Shown here: positions 23,801 to 39,249 of the stretch, piece after piece
Layout: every line of letters starts with the position of its first letter
Numbering within the stretch: the stretch's first letter is position 1
Assembly: GCA_943737045.1 (NCBI GenBank)
Contig: CALSFV010000270.1
Location: 406,501-470,500, forward strand
DNA: 64,000 nt
From: Parapristionchus giblindavisi
Lineage: Eukaryota; Nematoda; Chromadorea; Rhabditida; Diplogasteridae
Reading direction: 5' to 3'
The notes under the pieces: model-generated
Databases searched by the model: none
What the model was told of the DNA's origin: nothing
Seen by the model: only the letters and a program-made list of their open reading frames with translations
Translations under genes and position numbers: made by a program

Positions 23801-24981
23801 TAGAGTAGTTTTGGACGCACTCACAGAGAAAGGTCCATTCTTGAATACCTGCACTATATGGCCAGTGGGGAGAGTACTCATGAGAAATGTTCTCTACACT
23901 AATTTGCATAGGTTGTCGTATTTCACTTTTAAATAAATGAATTCTCTGCTATTTAACAATATACTGATGTTAGATAATAAAAAAAATAGAAATTTTGAAA
24001 TAAAACGGTTAAAAAATAGGACGTTTACTTGTCTCTCCCTCTCTGTAGTTCGCCATGATCACTGACATATTTTGTTACAAATTAGATGCACGGCTGTAGA
24101 TTAGGTAATTCAAAAAAAGTAGATTAGGTAATTCAAAAAAAATCATGAAAAGTCGAGTGTAAAAATCGTGCAAAAGAAGTGGCTTCGGTGGGGATCGAAC
24201 CCGCGGCGCAAAAATTGTGAGCGACATCTTTGCCACTGTGCCACCACTGGCTCGGAGATGTAGCGCGCAGAACTACCCCATCATTTCAAGGTGATTTCAC
24301 GGCCATTAGACGCGAATTTCAAGGCAAAAATTGCTCAAACTTTGGAATTTTTTAACTCCGTGCACAGAGCCCCGCAGGATTTTGTAAACACACATTCTTA
24401 CTCTACAGAGAAAGGGCTTTCCAATAAGCTATAAATCGTAACTTTTCGCCGACTTAAGGCATAAGAGACTCCTTGTTAATCTCATAAGGATATAAATATA
24501 TAAATAAATCTTGAACCATTAGAAGAAAAGGGTGTATAGATTCTATGTGGTCCGTGTTTTTAAATTGTATGGGTGATTTCGATATATAAAGATCGAGGCG
24601 CCCGTAACCGACGGACCGGCCTTTTTGCGGCTGCTATATGGCGGTCCTTTGTTTACGGTCACATTAAAGATCGGGGATGTCAAAACAGTAGAAGAGTAGA
24701 AGAACGATGAAAGACAGCTTGTTCTAGTTATTCAAAACATACATAAAGTGTACTTATCATTTGAACTTGAAGTAGACTTAAAGCAACAAGTCAGTGATGT
24801 TTTTTTAAAGTAGAAGTAGAAGTTTTGAAATACCAGAGTGTGTATTGTCCATTATTCATGTCATATCATTGCCTTACAGGTCTCGGGTGCGGGTCACAAT
24901 GACGTCGAACTGCATTCTGCCTATCTCGAACGACTCCAACGATTCATTCATCACGAAGCAACGGGCGCTGCTGCGAGCTGA
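10323..24981 (+). CDS. aho-3/ABHD17-like: ABHD17-family depalmitoylase (AHO-3-like serine hydrolase)
   Basis: Nine exons: 10323-10522, 11537-11600, 15436-15552, 19314-19380, 19460-19527, 20187-20346, 20792-20853, 22759-22860, 24880-24981. Phase is kept throughout and gives 313 aa, close to vertebrate ABHD17 length. ABHD17 enzymes are alpha/beta hydrolases that remove palmitate from membrane proteins such as Ras and PSD-95. An N-terminal cysteine cluster, [10 protein letters not shown] (about 34-43), is the family's own palmitoylation and membrane-anchoring site. The catalytic triad is visible: Ser191 in GQSIG, Asp257 in GTEDEVID, His286 in GAGHND. Other family blocks are [29 protein letters not shown] and LHSPLMSG. 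The start follows the acceptor TGTCAG by two bases, which suggests trans-splicing. Introns 2, 3, 5, 7 and 8 are expanded by at least a dozen transposons. Closest named relative is C. elegans aho-3, from memory of the family. Confidence 0.95.
11281..11385. repeat. Palindromic MITE, 'GCTAATTT / GAGAGCG' family, copy 2
   Basis: A hairpin with CTCTCGTCG / CGACGAGAG at the centre and GTCAGAGCGGAGAG in the right arm. It lies in intron 1 of the ABHD17 gene. Confidence 0.65.
11689..11818. mobile_element. hAT-type MITE, CATAGGTCGAA family, copy 1
   Basis: 130 bp with inverted ends ATAGGTCGAA / TTCGACCTAT and internal 'CTGWCCGGATTTTG' motifs. It is flanked by the perfect 8-bp duplication ACCTGAAC (11681-11688 and 11819-11826). 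Confidence 0.85.
12943..13361. mobile_element. Short inverted-repeat element with CAAGGG ends (element K)
   Basis: 419 bp with arms of about 140 bp (12943-13085 and 13225-13361), sharing blocks such as GGGCAACGTTTGA. Termini CAAGGGAACTG / CAGTTCCCTTG are flanked by TTA on both sides (12940-12942 and 13362-13364). The ends match those of elements B and C, which suggests one transposase mobilised all three. Confidence 0.8.
13423..13614. mobile_element. hAT-type MITE, CATACATGGGCG family, copy 1
   Basis: 192 bp with 12-bp perfect inverted ends CATACATGGGCG / CGCCCATGTATG and repeated internal TTTTACAGGGGGC. The perfect 8-bp target duplication AGTGAGGA lies at 13415-13422 and 13615-13622. Confidence 0.9.
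13646..13771. mobile_element. hAT-type MITE, CAGAGGCCGTA family, copy 1
   Basis: 126 bp, internally palindromic around TGACGTCACGTTTG-like arms. It is flanked by ATCATTGT at 13638-13645 and 13772-13779. It is related to 14943-15068 and to a stretch in the decayed copy near 54540-54640. Confidence 0.7.
14684..14788. repeat. Palindromic MITE, 'GCTAATTT / GAGAGCG' family, copy 3
   Basis: Outer arms GGCACAAACCGAGCTCA and GATCGGGGTGTGCC, with inner arms GCTCTCTCGC and ACGAGAGAGTG. Confidence 0.7.
14943..15068. mobile_element. Palindromic MITE, CAGAGGCCGTA family, copy 2
   Basis: Near-perfect inverted arms of about 55 bp, CAGAGGCCGTATGCATGAA and the inverse of TTCATGCATACCGCCTCTG, with TGACGTCAC in both. 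Confidence 0.8.
15608..15800. mobile_element. hAT-type MITE, CATACATTTTCGG family, copy 1
   Basis: 193 bp with ends CATACATTTTCGG and, inverted, CATACATTGCC. It contains the palindrome CCTCGCACTGCGAGG and TATATAGTGGGTCAA motifs. The perfect 8-bp duplication ATATAAAT lies at 15600-15607 and 15801-15808. It starts 56 bases after ABHD17 exon 3. Confidence 0.9.
16340..17095. repeat. CT-rich then GA-rich then CT-rich microsatellite block
   Basis: (CT)n and (TCTC)n tracts around 16600-16650 and 16970-17090 flank GA-rich tracts around 16720-16940, so the block could form long hairpins. Long open frames across it are low-complexity artefacts. Confidence 0.8.
17376..17979. mobile_element. 604-bp foldback element built from CAGAAAAGGACGTTT repeats
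   Basis: Inverted ends GGTGATAAGACGTTTC / GAAACGTCTTATCACC are flanked by the perfect 8-bp duplication TTGGAATG (17368-17375 and 17980-17987). Each arm is a degenerate array of a unit containing CAGAAAAGGACGTTTCAG; the arms face each other around a unique core (about 17645-17735). The protein-like frames (SEKDVSE repeats on both strands) arise from the array and are not genes. The 8-bp duplication points to a hAT-type transposase. Confidence 0.9.
18385..18765. mobile_element. Palindromic MITE with TGGCGCAC ends and TTA duplication (element E)
   Basis: 381 bp with inverted arms of about 130 bp or more. They start TGGCGCACTAAAAAATAG, contain GGAAAATGGCGACTTTCC and continue with AATTTGAATTCGCGGGCGC-like blocks. 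Flanks are TTA at 18382-18384 and 18766-18768, consistent with PIF/Harbinger. Confidence 0.85.
19004..19116. mobile_element. hAT-type MITE, CATAGGTCGAA family, copy 2
   Basis: 113 bp with CCGAAAAGTA at the left and TTCGACCTATG at the right; the first few bases of the left end appear lost. Flanked by the perfect 8-bp duplication GATGCAGG (18996-19003 and 19117-19124). Confidence 0.8.
19775..19950. repeat. Uninterrupted relative of the sequence into which element B inserted
   Basis: GTAGTAAGAGTTGCGATAG...CTCTATTT followed by ACTATGC-like sequence and TAAGAGATAAAAG. It matches the left (20930-20958) and right (22398-22520) flanks of element B joined together. Confidence 0.6.
20007..20158. mobile_element. 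hAT-type MITE, CATAGGTCGAA family, copy 3
   Basis: 152 bp, CATAAGTCGAA ... TTCAACCTATG with repeated CGGTCAGG motifs. The perfect 8-bp duplication TTCATTAC lies at 19999-20006 and 20159-20166. It ends 28 bases before ABHD17 exon 6. Confidence 0.85.
21163..21240 (+). other. tRNA-like module in element B, left arm
   Basis: A box TAGCCAAGTGG and B box GGGTTCGAATCCC are at tRNA-like spacing (about 38 bases between them). The 3' end (CTTGTAC) does not pair with the 5' TCCTCCG, so it is tRNA-derived rather than a normal tRNA. Confidence 0.6.
21379..21971 (-). CDS. Two-exon gene fragment inside transposon B, unknown function
   Basis: Exon 1 is 21678-21971 (98 codons from ATG, beginning [11 protein letters not shown]), with a GTGAGT donor. 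A 62-base intron ends in CCCAG. Exon 2 is 21379-21615 (79 codons with stop), giving 176 aa. The chain has an acidic segment ([16 protein letters not shown]) and a basic patch ([10 protein letters not shown]); I recognise no domain. The last 30 codons contain CATGCTACCGTATCC-type sequence typical of introns in this window, so the frame probably runs into a truncated intron. The position, exactly between the arms, suggests a host gene fragment captured by the element. Expression is unknown. Confidence 0.5.
22118..22194 (-). other. tRNA-like module in element B, right arm
   Basis: Near-identical inverted counterpart of 21163-21240, with the same A and B boxes. Confidence 0.6.
23351..23428 (+). 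other. tRNA-like module in element C, left arm
   Basis: A box TGGCGCAGTGG and B box GGGTTCGATCCC match the pol III consensus, and GTGG / CCAC ends could pair. It resembles a tRNA-derived SINE head. Confidence 0.6.
24179..24254 (-). other. tRNA-like module in element C, right arm
   Basis: Inverted counterpart of 23351-23428, with the same A and B boxes. Confidence 0.6.
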
Positions 24982-26549
24982 TCTTTTGATCCTTTTCCTC
25001 TCTAGATGCTAACTTTATCGATTGTTTATCTACCTGTCTTTATTATCGATTGATTTCCTCATCACCCACTGGATCTTTCCCTCTTTCCTCTCGACTCGAC
25101 TCTACCGTACTCAATAAGCCAAATCTCTGTAAGACCCAGGTCGTACCGCTTTTTGTTCAATAATAATATTGATATATCGATTATCTTTTTTGTATGCCTA
25201 TTATAGCTGTTGATTTCATGCTCTTGATCGACCCTTCCCTGTCCCTAATTATTGATTAATTTTCTTGAATTATCGACTATCCCATCACCTTCTCGATCTA
25301 TCTACCTTCTCCCCACATTTCTGCTACATCTACCGGGTCCACTGCTCAACCTAATAAACCACCCCATATTTGACAAAATATATTGATATAGATGATGTAA
25401 ACAAAATATATCTTGCTCGATCGACTGATATCGATTGGCTATCTTCCCATCCGCTTCTTTATTTATTTATTTTAATTATTTATTTAAATAAATAAGGCAG
25501 CGTTGGGAATAAGCATTTCCATCCTAACCTCTCTCATACAAAGCACACCAAATGATATGACCGTATTCTTTCACTCACACTCTTTCTAGTATCATTTAAT
25601 CATCTATACCCTATAGGCGCCATGTACACAGCGTTTCGCAGGCAAGGTTACTGTGGGTTACTGTAGCCGCCCGAAGTCCATCCACCAATCGATAGCTGTT
25701 CCACATATACCGTATCATCTATGTCATTGATTGTATACATTGCTTCATCATCACCGTTCTCGATTGCATTATGTTTCACTCTTTCTCTGTTCCTTCTCCC
25801 TGTATACCGTATACCAATCCGTCTTGTCCATCTCATATTACGTTCCAGCAACAACAATGTTATCATAACCGAGTCAAAGCTTTCGTCCACCTCGTTTTGC
25901 TCCCCTCCATATTATTGATTGATTACTTTGCTTATATTATTCCTTGCGAGTAACCTTTTTCTATCGATTGTTCGATGTCTTCCCTCCTCAATGTACAGTA
26001 TCCTCGGTTTGGTGTTTCATTACCGTATATCTTTCCTCAAATCGAATCATTTGTCCAAGTGACCTGTTTATCGGCTACACGTTCTCTGCTCGAGATTTGC
26101 CAACATCACCAAACGATAGCACTTCAGATATTATTTTGTTGTATAAGTTGAGACTATATAAACTTGAAATGGTTGAAGAAATGAAATGACAATTACATCA
26201 AAGCTACATTCGTACCATGAGTAGTTGCACATTTGTACTGTGTAAAATGTTCAACCAAGTCCGAGTTACTTCCAAGTGCAGAGGACCAATCTACATCTCC
26301 GTGGCGTAATCCAGCCCTTGTTCTCCAGACCCGTAATAATATACCAAAAATATGCATACAATGAACGCGTTTCAAGTAAGCCATAACAACTTTATCGTTT
26401 CGTACAAAGAAAAAACGCAAAAATAACTTCAAATCAAAACAGGTTGTGGAATGAAGGGAAGGGGGCACGTTAACAATTTAGCCAATGCGTTATGTACATT
26501 TGAAATCCACGAGATCAAGTTTTAGGGGTTATGGTTGAGATATTAGTGC
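24982..26549. other. Convergent intergenic region (ABHD17 and RRM 3' ends)
   Basis: Holds the 3' UTRs of the plus-strand ABHD17 gene and the minus-strand RRM gene. Several AATAAT or AATAAA stretches occur (for example AATAAACC near 25352). No further gene is recognised. Confidence 0.5.
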
Positions 26550-27259
26550 TTAGCGGTTAGCCATGTTGACACGGAGAGCACGGCCATTGAAGTCGGCACC
26601 GTTGAACTTCTGGATACCGTTTTGGGCGGAGGCCTCATCAGCGAACTCGACGAAGCCGAATCCCTTTGGGCGGCCAGTTTCACGGTCGATGACAAGTCTA
26701 AAACAATACATTAATATGAGCGTTCAAATATGAACGATGCCAAAGCCATCGGAGTTGTATTTACCTGACGTTGGTGACCTGTCCGGCTTGAGAGAAGAAG
26801 TTTCCTAGATCATCCTCGGTGGTCTGGTAGCTGACGTTTCCGACTAAATGAACGAGAATTAATTCAATTATTAGCGATCTTCTGACAATGATGAATAGCA
26901 AACCAAGTCAGTCATCGTCAGTTCGTTACGGTCCAAAGTCGCCTACTAAAAACTAAGGAGACTAGTCCTAATGGGATGCGCGGTTCAGCTTGTACGTCGG
27001 ACACACTGAATACCTTTGTACAATATTTTCCGACGGGCACTCCACTCCGTTAGAGCAAGATTCAGCCGAGCTCAAGGTGTCGATCTGGAGGGTAGTATTT
27101 TACAAGGTATCCCTGAAAAGCAGGGACAAAATTAACTGAATAGGCGCACTAATTGGTCAACAAGTCACTTAATGCATCTGAAATCGGTTACGTACGACAA
27201 ACTAGTTGATTAATTATCATTAAATACCAACCGTAGACGCTGAATCCTCCACGAGACAT
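26550..27259 (-). CDS. rbm-3-like: Small single-RRM RNA-binding protein, copy 1
   Basis: Three exons, 27232-27259, 26765-26843 and 26550-26697, give 84 aa. One RNA-recognition motif fills the protein: RNP2 as VYVGNVSYQT and RNP1 as RPKGFGFVEF, ending VNMANR. Size and layout match small RRM proteins such as C. elegans RBM-3.1/3.2 and vertebrate CIRBP/RBM3 without the Gly-rich tail; the symbol is by similarity of type. The likely role is binding RNA in mRNA processing or stability. A close paralogue lies at 34293-35054, with identical exon 2 and 3 lengths and conserved patches in intron 1 and upstream. Confidence 0.92.
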
Positions 27260-27898
27260 ATTGAAGTTGATAAGGAGAGGTTGAAGTAAAGGAACTCTAC
27301 TCAAGTGAAGTGAGAAGGCCTAAAAAAGCAAGCACAATGCATGACCACGCGCATCATAAGTGTCCGTATGAGACCAGCCTGAATCAAGCTAGGCGTTCGA
27401 ATTCAAATCCTACCGTATGCCCATTAACCGTGAACTGCATAGTTTTTATTTATTATAGGAAAATTAAAATTTATTTTTGTTTTTATATTTTAAATTAAAT
27501 TCAGAACTGAAAATAACCTGTGCAATGGCTTAAAACTGTTTATTTCAACCAGAAGTGTTATAATCGGGGACACACGTATAGTATCCAATGTAGTTTGTAG
27601 TACAAGTGATCAGTTTACTATCGCAAAGTGATGATTTCAAGCACATAATATTAAATAGAAATTCATCATAATTAATATGTAACTGTTCTGATATGAATGT
27701 GCAATATCATACCGCTTCTAAAGCGTCATGATCATAGCGAAAAGCCGAACATGAAGTGGATAAGTTTATCACAAACATATTATTTCGAGCAATCAACATA
27801 ACAAAGCCAAAAAAACAACAACAAACAAGTAAATGTCAACATCAATAATCATTCCATACTCTAGATGACATAATAGATTGATCTTTGATCTTTGATCT
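27260..27898. other. Gap between AFG2 3' end and RRM copy 1
   Basis: The 5' region of RRM copy 1 includes TCAAATCCTACCGTATGCC (about 27403-27421), shared with the region upstream of RRM copy 2. The rest is AT-rich with no gene. A TTTGATC tandem repeat (27878-27900) overlaps the AFG2 stop codon. Confidence 0.5.
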
Positions 27899-33878
<5,980 letters not shown>

Positions 33879-34292
33879 TCAAGACCTGACAATGAGACTT
33901 GACCATGTTTGAAATTTTGACGGACAGCGTATGCATACGGTAGCTAACAATATGAACTTGAATGCGTCATACTTTTCAGTTGCGCTGTTTTATTATTACG
34001 CCGTGCTGCAAAATTTTAAGTGACTTGACCTTGACCCAGCCAGTCTTATCCCGTACGCCCAAGATATTCCCATTGCGACTGTAACAACAATAAGAGAATG
34101 GAGATATATATTAGGAATACAACTTTATCGTTCAACGCAAACAATGTAATCAGTCGTTAGGAATGAATATTGTCCATGTTAGGTATATTTTAGCCTTTAC
34201 AATTATTACGATGAGATCGAGTTGATTAGGGGGAAGATAGCCTTAGCATTGTATAGAGTAGGGAAGGAACAGAAAAGGAAAATGACACGCAT
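33879..34292. other. Gap between RRM copy 2 and AFG2
   Basis: About 415 bases between same-strand genes hold the RRM copy 2 3' UTR and AFG2 5' region. The gap is short enough for a nematode operon, but no SL2-type evidence is visible. Confidence 0.4.
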
Positions 34293-35054
34293 TTAGCGGT
34301 TAGCCATGTTGACTCTGAGGGAACGTCCGTTGAAGTCAGCTCCGTTGAACTGGCTGATAGCCTGTTGGGCTCCAGATTCATCAGCGAACTCGCAGAAGCC
34401 GAATCCCTTTGGGCGGCCAGTTTCTCTGTCGATGACGAGTCTGAACAAATATAACATTAAAGTAGAATAATCAATTAGATCAAACGATCGACAGCCTCAA
34501 CCCAAATCGATATACAAATAAACAGCGATGCTTACCTCACGTTGGTTACGTGTCCAGCCTGAGAGAAGAAGTTTCCGAGGTCGTCTTCGGTGGTCTGGTA
34601 GGGGATGTTTCCGACTGAAAATAGAACAGATTATTCACTGTAATGGCCAACTTCGAATGAGAAATTCAAACCAGAAGATGAAAGTCATCAGTTCATCACG
34701 ATGCGGAAGACACCCTAATAATACACCTATGGAGACTAATCCTAATGGGATGCGCGTTTCAGGTGACTCTGGACACACTGAATACCTTTTACTTCAATTT
34801 TCTCCGTGTCTCCATGCGTGCTTGACTCAACCACTCATCCGGGCTGGTCCGTCGTGCATATTTTTCATGTCTTTTCCTGAAAAAGATGGGGAGAACATTA
34901 GAATTAAGGCGCACTATGGGGAAACAAAGTCATTCTATATGCTCATCTGAAATATAGAGTATTTGACGAAAATCTGTAAACCCATCAGTCATTAAACAGG
35001 CCCAACAAACACACCGTAGACGGAGAAACGGGGAGATCCACCCATATGAGCCAT
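34293..35054 (-). CDS. rbm-3-like: Small single-RRM RNA-binding protein, copy 2
   Basis: Exons 35015-35054, 34536-34614 and 34293-34440 give 88 aa. The RRM has RNP2 VYVGNIPYQT and RNP1 RPKGFGFCEF, with C-terminus VNMANR. It differs from copy 1 mainly in the first exon (MAHMGGSPRF versus MSRGGF) and in helix 2 (SGAQQAISQ versus ASAQNGIQK). Exons 2 and 3 have exactly the same lengths as in copy 1. This indicates a segmental duplication that also copied upstream sequence and part of intron 1. The predicted role is RNA binding; the target is unknown. Confidence 0.92.
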
Positions 35055-36242
35055 TTTGAAACTTTGAGAGGGTAAGACGAACTTAGACTCGAGTAAACGA
35101 GAATAATAACGGGAGTCCACAAGAAAGCGATGCCACGTGTCTCTTCCGTTCGGGAGAATCCCTGAATCAAGACTACTCATTCAAAACCTACCGTATGCCT
35201 TGCTGTCTGATTAACACTAGAGCAAACTTTTAACTTGCTCTTCTTTGGTTATAGTTTCAAACCAATTTTTGTACAAGAATTACGCATAGATAATTTTTTT
35301 GCATCCACTTCCTAATAATTAATGGATTCGAATGAGTCAATTTTCCCATAAAATATCTAGCACCATTTTTCTGAAGGTAGTGATTTTAAAGACATTTCGT
35401 GCATTTACAGATATCAATTATGTAGATCCTGAAAATATTTTCAGAATCGAAGTCGACTTGAATTATCGATCGGAGTTTTCCATGCTACGAGTCATTTTTC
35501 TTTCTCCTGACTTATTTTAGGATGGATGTGTGACTCCCTTCTCCTTCTGACTCAGCTCGTTCACAATACATAATATATTTATTATCATGCGCATACATCC
35601 GAATGGGACATGGAAGGGATGAAGAAGAGATGTAGAACAAGAAGGAAATAGAAGCACAACAGACAAACTGAATAACTTCCCAAACAATTACAGTAATCCC
35701 ACACTCTCGTTCAATTAGTGATTACTGTAGGTACGGTAGGTTCAAGAGATACTGTAATCTGTTTCATGCTTTTTTAGTTCAGTGAAGCTTCCCAAATCTC
35801 GTTTCCCTTAAATCTCTATTTCCTTACTGGCTCTGCTATCAATAGAAGATGTCTGGAGTAAATCCATTGGAATCTGTCCCCCGACACTCCCTCTAAGACT
35901 CACCCTTAACTAAATTAGTATAGAGCCTACCATTCGTAGATTCAGGCTGGGGTCGTGAATGAGGAGAGATATCTAAGAAACGACGAGGATGAGATAAGGG
36001 AGAGGGAGAGAGGAGGGGAAAAGGAGAGGGAGAGGGAGAGAGGAGGGGAAAAGGAGAGGGAGAGGGAGAGAGGAGAGAAAAGGAGAGGGAGAGGGAGAGA
36101 GGAGAGAAAAAGGAGAGGGAGAGGGAGAGAGGATAGAAAAGGAGAGGGAGAAGTGTGGGCATCATCTGAATCTTCCAATCCGATCTACCCTTCGACTCTT
36201 TCTTTTCTTCATTCATACTTCTTCCGCTATCCTACACTTTAC
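35055..36242. other. Divergent intergenic region
   Basis: Holds the promoter side of RRM copy 2 (TCAAAACCTACCGTATGCC shared with copy 1) and the upstream side of the secreted-protein gene. A GAGAGG-type microsatellite occupies about 35995-36150. No other gene is seen. Confidence 0.5.
35995..36150 (+). repeat. (GAGAGG/AAAAGG)n purine-rich array
   Basis: A repeating unit of about 32 bp, GAGGGAGAGAGGAGGGGAAA-like. Open frames across it are artefacts. Confidence 0.85.
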
Positions 36243-39200
36243 ATGGAGATTGCACGAGGTTTGACGTATTATCATAAATTCATAAACCACTTCTCAAGTT
36301 CATTGATTAAAATTTATGTTTTTAAAATTACTTCATAAGTTCATTAATTTCTATTTAAAAACTGCTTTCATGCTAGTGAACATTTCGGCAAAAAACATTT
36401 CTTTAGTCTTCTCAGCTGTAAATACCGATCCTTTTGAACAAAAAAATACGCTGATTGTGAGTTCAAAACACACATCAGGAACTTTAAAAAGAACATCGTG
36501 CTCTCTAGTCTTGCCTTTCCCAGACAAACAAACAATTCCGTGATTTAAAATATTATGCTTTAAAAAATTGATGTATCTGTATAAAGGCACGATCGATGTA
36601 TACATAAATTTAATTTAATTAAAAATATTAAAATTGTTTATTTTCAGTCTTCATCCTCATCTCATTATCCCTTCACTTCTCATTATCTCGCAAAATCCAG
36701 CCTGAAATAGTTCGAGATCTATCCATTCATCTATGCTCTCACGAACGAAGTCACACACCCTACTCCTTCGGACTCCTACAGGTCTGATCTTTGATCTCTA
36801 ATCTTTGATCTTTGATCTTTAATCTCTGATCTTTGATCTTTAATCTCTGATCTTTGATTCCTTCCAGTTCTCCCCATCCACCGTCCAGTGGTGCATCACA
36901 GCAACTACAAACAAGGTAGTACAATAATATTAGGGTGTCCCGTATATTCGAAAGTACTGTTTGGAATCATACATTGCCATACCCTCGCAGTGCGAGGATT
37001 GACCCACTATATAAGGCCAATTTTAGGCCACTTGATAAAAAAATGAAGCTAAAAATGACGATTTTTAAGTGAAAATAACGAATTTTATGTAGCAACCCAC
37101 CATATTTCGAGAATTGACCCACTATATAAATATAAACGTCGAGGGTACCGAAAATGTATGGTTTGGAATACATTGATGTTTCACTAATATGAAGGGATAA
37201 TGTTACATGATCATATCCTTGTAGTTGTCGAACACTCAGTCAGTCTTTTGTTTTACTATGAATTTACATATCTTTGTAATATCCAAATTATAATGTATTG
37301 AAAATAGCCTAAACGAATGCAATCCTCTTCAAACATTGCGAAAAGAGAGAAAACTCTCCTCGTTTTGCACACTCTCTCGCCTATTTTTCTTTTCTTTTCG
37401 GCACTTTTACCATATCAGAGTCCATCACAATACAACGAGGACTTCTCCCATTCAACCAAATCCTCTTCCATCATCACCTTCTCATGGGCGCCCATCGCTT
37501 CTCCCATATCATGCTCGCTCCAGTTCCAGGTCAGAGACTAAACTACAAAGATCAAACTACAAAGTTCAAAGATCAAAGATCACTTAAAGGGACATCAATC
37601 GTCGTATCGTCTGTCACCAGACTTCGGGACTTACTCCGCTTGTCAATCTAATCTCTCGAAGCATGTCCACAATCTATCACACTCATTGCACAAAGGGAAA
37701 GGTGTGTGATCTTTGATCTTTGATCTTTGATCTTTGTAGATTAATCTTTGAACTTTCCTAGGTAAGAAGCAACGTCGACGTCGAGAAGAGGACGTGGCGG
37801 ACTGCCCCATCATTGCCTTTCCTCAAAGCTACAATGTAAGTTGTAGTTTGATCTTTGATCTTTGATCTCTGTCATTCAGGAATTTTCGTCGTGCACTCTG
37901 AAAGCCAATACATGGTATCGATTGGATGCGAAGTCAACCATTTCCCACGAACAGTAAGTGATAATGTTTGCTACATGGAAAAATACAGTACCTTCTGTCA
38001 ATATTGATTTTTTTTGAATCTGCAGCCTGATCATTACGAACGTAAAAATCATTCAATTTTGATAGAGAATAAAGAACATTTGTGAAGTGGGCTGCGCTAG
38101 TTAGTTTTACGAGAGATCTATATGATAAAAACGATTCAATATCATTGAAAATATACTACTGTAATACTAATTTGTACGGTAATCCTTACAGTATTCCATT
38201 TCAGATTCTCAAATGGTTCATATTCTACTCATTGGTCGAATGCTTCATCTCATTTCATCTTTCAATCATCATTCGAACTTGAAAGGAATGGAACTTTCGA
38301 TCAATGGATGGGACGAATTCTATCGATTGATACAAGGGTAATCGATTTTTTTAAATTTCAAACACATTTATCCAGAGTGGACTTTGATGTGCCTGGGGAA
38401 AAGCTCTTCTTACTTCCATCCCATATTATTATGATTATATTTCTTATTGTAACTGAATTAAATTTATTTTATTGCAAAAGGTGTATGTATTATGTAGAAT
38501 CTTTCCTTAACGGTACTCTGGATAAATCGATAATAAGGCTGTGATTCCAAATTTCTACCGTAATCATAAAAAAAGTATCCAGATCCAATCATTATTCTTC
38601 TTAGATGCACGAGTGCGCCGACGCTCTCATTCACATTACCGTAACCAAGGAATGGACCGGACCAAACAATGTATCGACTTATTGATTTTCTCGGCTACCG
38701 TAATCGTAAGGTACCGTAATCCAGGTGACGCTGATCTACCGGTATCATGAGGGTCACACGTGGAAACAGCAAAGTCTCACTCGACATGAAATTATCGATT
38801 GGGAATTGATTCCGCTTCATCTCAAATCTGGACATAGACAACATCAAGTGTGCGCTCATGTAAGTGAGAAATCAAAGATCAGAGATCAAAGATCAAAGAT
38901 CGAATGATATCGTAAGGAGAGATCAAAAGAATGTATGGTCGAGATCTACTTGTGAGATCAAACTTCAAAAGAGGCATTGATAAATCAAAGATGAAAATAC
39001 GGTATATCTCGCAAGAATCTCTCAAAAAGTTCCATAGTGGATAAGTAGAGGATACCGTATCACATAAAATAATGACCAAAGATTTGCATATTTTAGTTAT
39101 CTCACGAGAGCGCGAAAAGAGGTCGGGTCTGTCACATCTTCAGCCTTCCACAAAACTGCACGATCTCCTCATCTTCCCCATTATTCAATAACTCCGCCCA

Positions 39201-39249
39201 CATCGTTACCGTAATCTCACTGTTATTGATTTCCCGCTTTATTGATTAG
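36243..39249 (+). CDS. Predicted secreted or GPI-anchored protein, unknown function
   Basis: Eleven exons: 36243-36258, 36648-36781, 36868-36915, 37419-37529, 37590-37701, 37762-37835, 37880-37953, 38205-38337, 38605-38670, 38725-38859, 39097-39249. All junctions keep phase and give 351 aa. The first exon is only 16 bases, chosen because it supplies ATG in the right phase and completes a signal peptide (MEIARVFILISLSLHFSLS). Residues about 45-100 (GLLQFSPSTVQWC ... ITFSWAPI) faintly resemble a Reeler domain; that is a weak inference. A polybasic site, KKQRRRREE (about 142-150), fits furin-type processing. Several N-glycosylation sites occur (NGS, NAS, NGT, NNS). The C-terminus ends in a hydrophobic run (IVTVISLLLI) after small residues, as in GPI signals or a tail anchor. 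I recognise no orthologue. Confidence 0.65.
36782..36866 (+). repeat. TTTGATC heptamer array in an intron
   Basis: Tandem and near-tandem GATCTTTGATC / GATCTCTGATC units fill the 86-base intron between exons 2 and 3 of the secreted-protein gene almost completely. Confidence 0.9.
36968..37160. mobile_element. hAT-type MITE, CATACATTTTCGG family, copy 3
   Basis: 193 bp, CATACATTGCC ... AAAATGTATG with CCTCGCAGTGCGAGG inside. It is flanked by GTTTGGAAT on both sides (36959-36967 and 37161-37169). The repeat is nine bases, one more than the usual eight, perhaps by chance. Confidence 0.85.
37325..37412. repeat. 'ACTCTCCTCGTTTTGCACACTCTC' family repeat, copy 1
   Basis: Contains AAAACTCTCCTCGTTTTGCA, then TTTTCTTTTCTTTTCGGCAC. 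Related copies lie near 41240-41300, 41505-41605, 45945-46015 and 48715-48800. Its pyrimidine-rich end lies just before the acceptor of exon 4 of the secreted-protein gene. Confidence 0.65.

Larger units (their letters stand above)
23130..24475. mobile_element. 1.35-kb inverted-repeat transposon (element C)
   Basis: Arms of about 440 bp (23130-23567 and 24030-24475) have termini CAAGGAGTCTC and are flanked by TTA (23127-23129 and 24476-24478). Each arm has a tRNA-like module. The spacer of about 460 bp holds no recognisable gene. One arm has a short tandem duplication (AGATTAGGTAATTCAAAAAA, near 24100-24140). It lies in intron 8 of the ABHD17 gene. Confidence 0.85.

Noticed and set aside
26193..26468. 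91-codon minus-strand frame downstream of RRM copy 1
   Set aside because: No similarity or splice context; lies in the 3' region between convergent genes.
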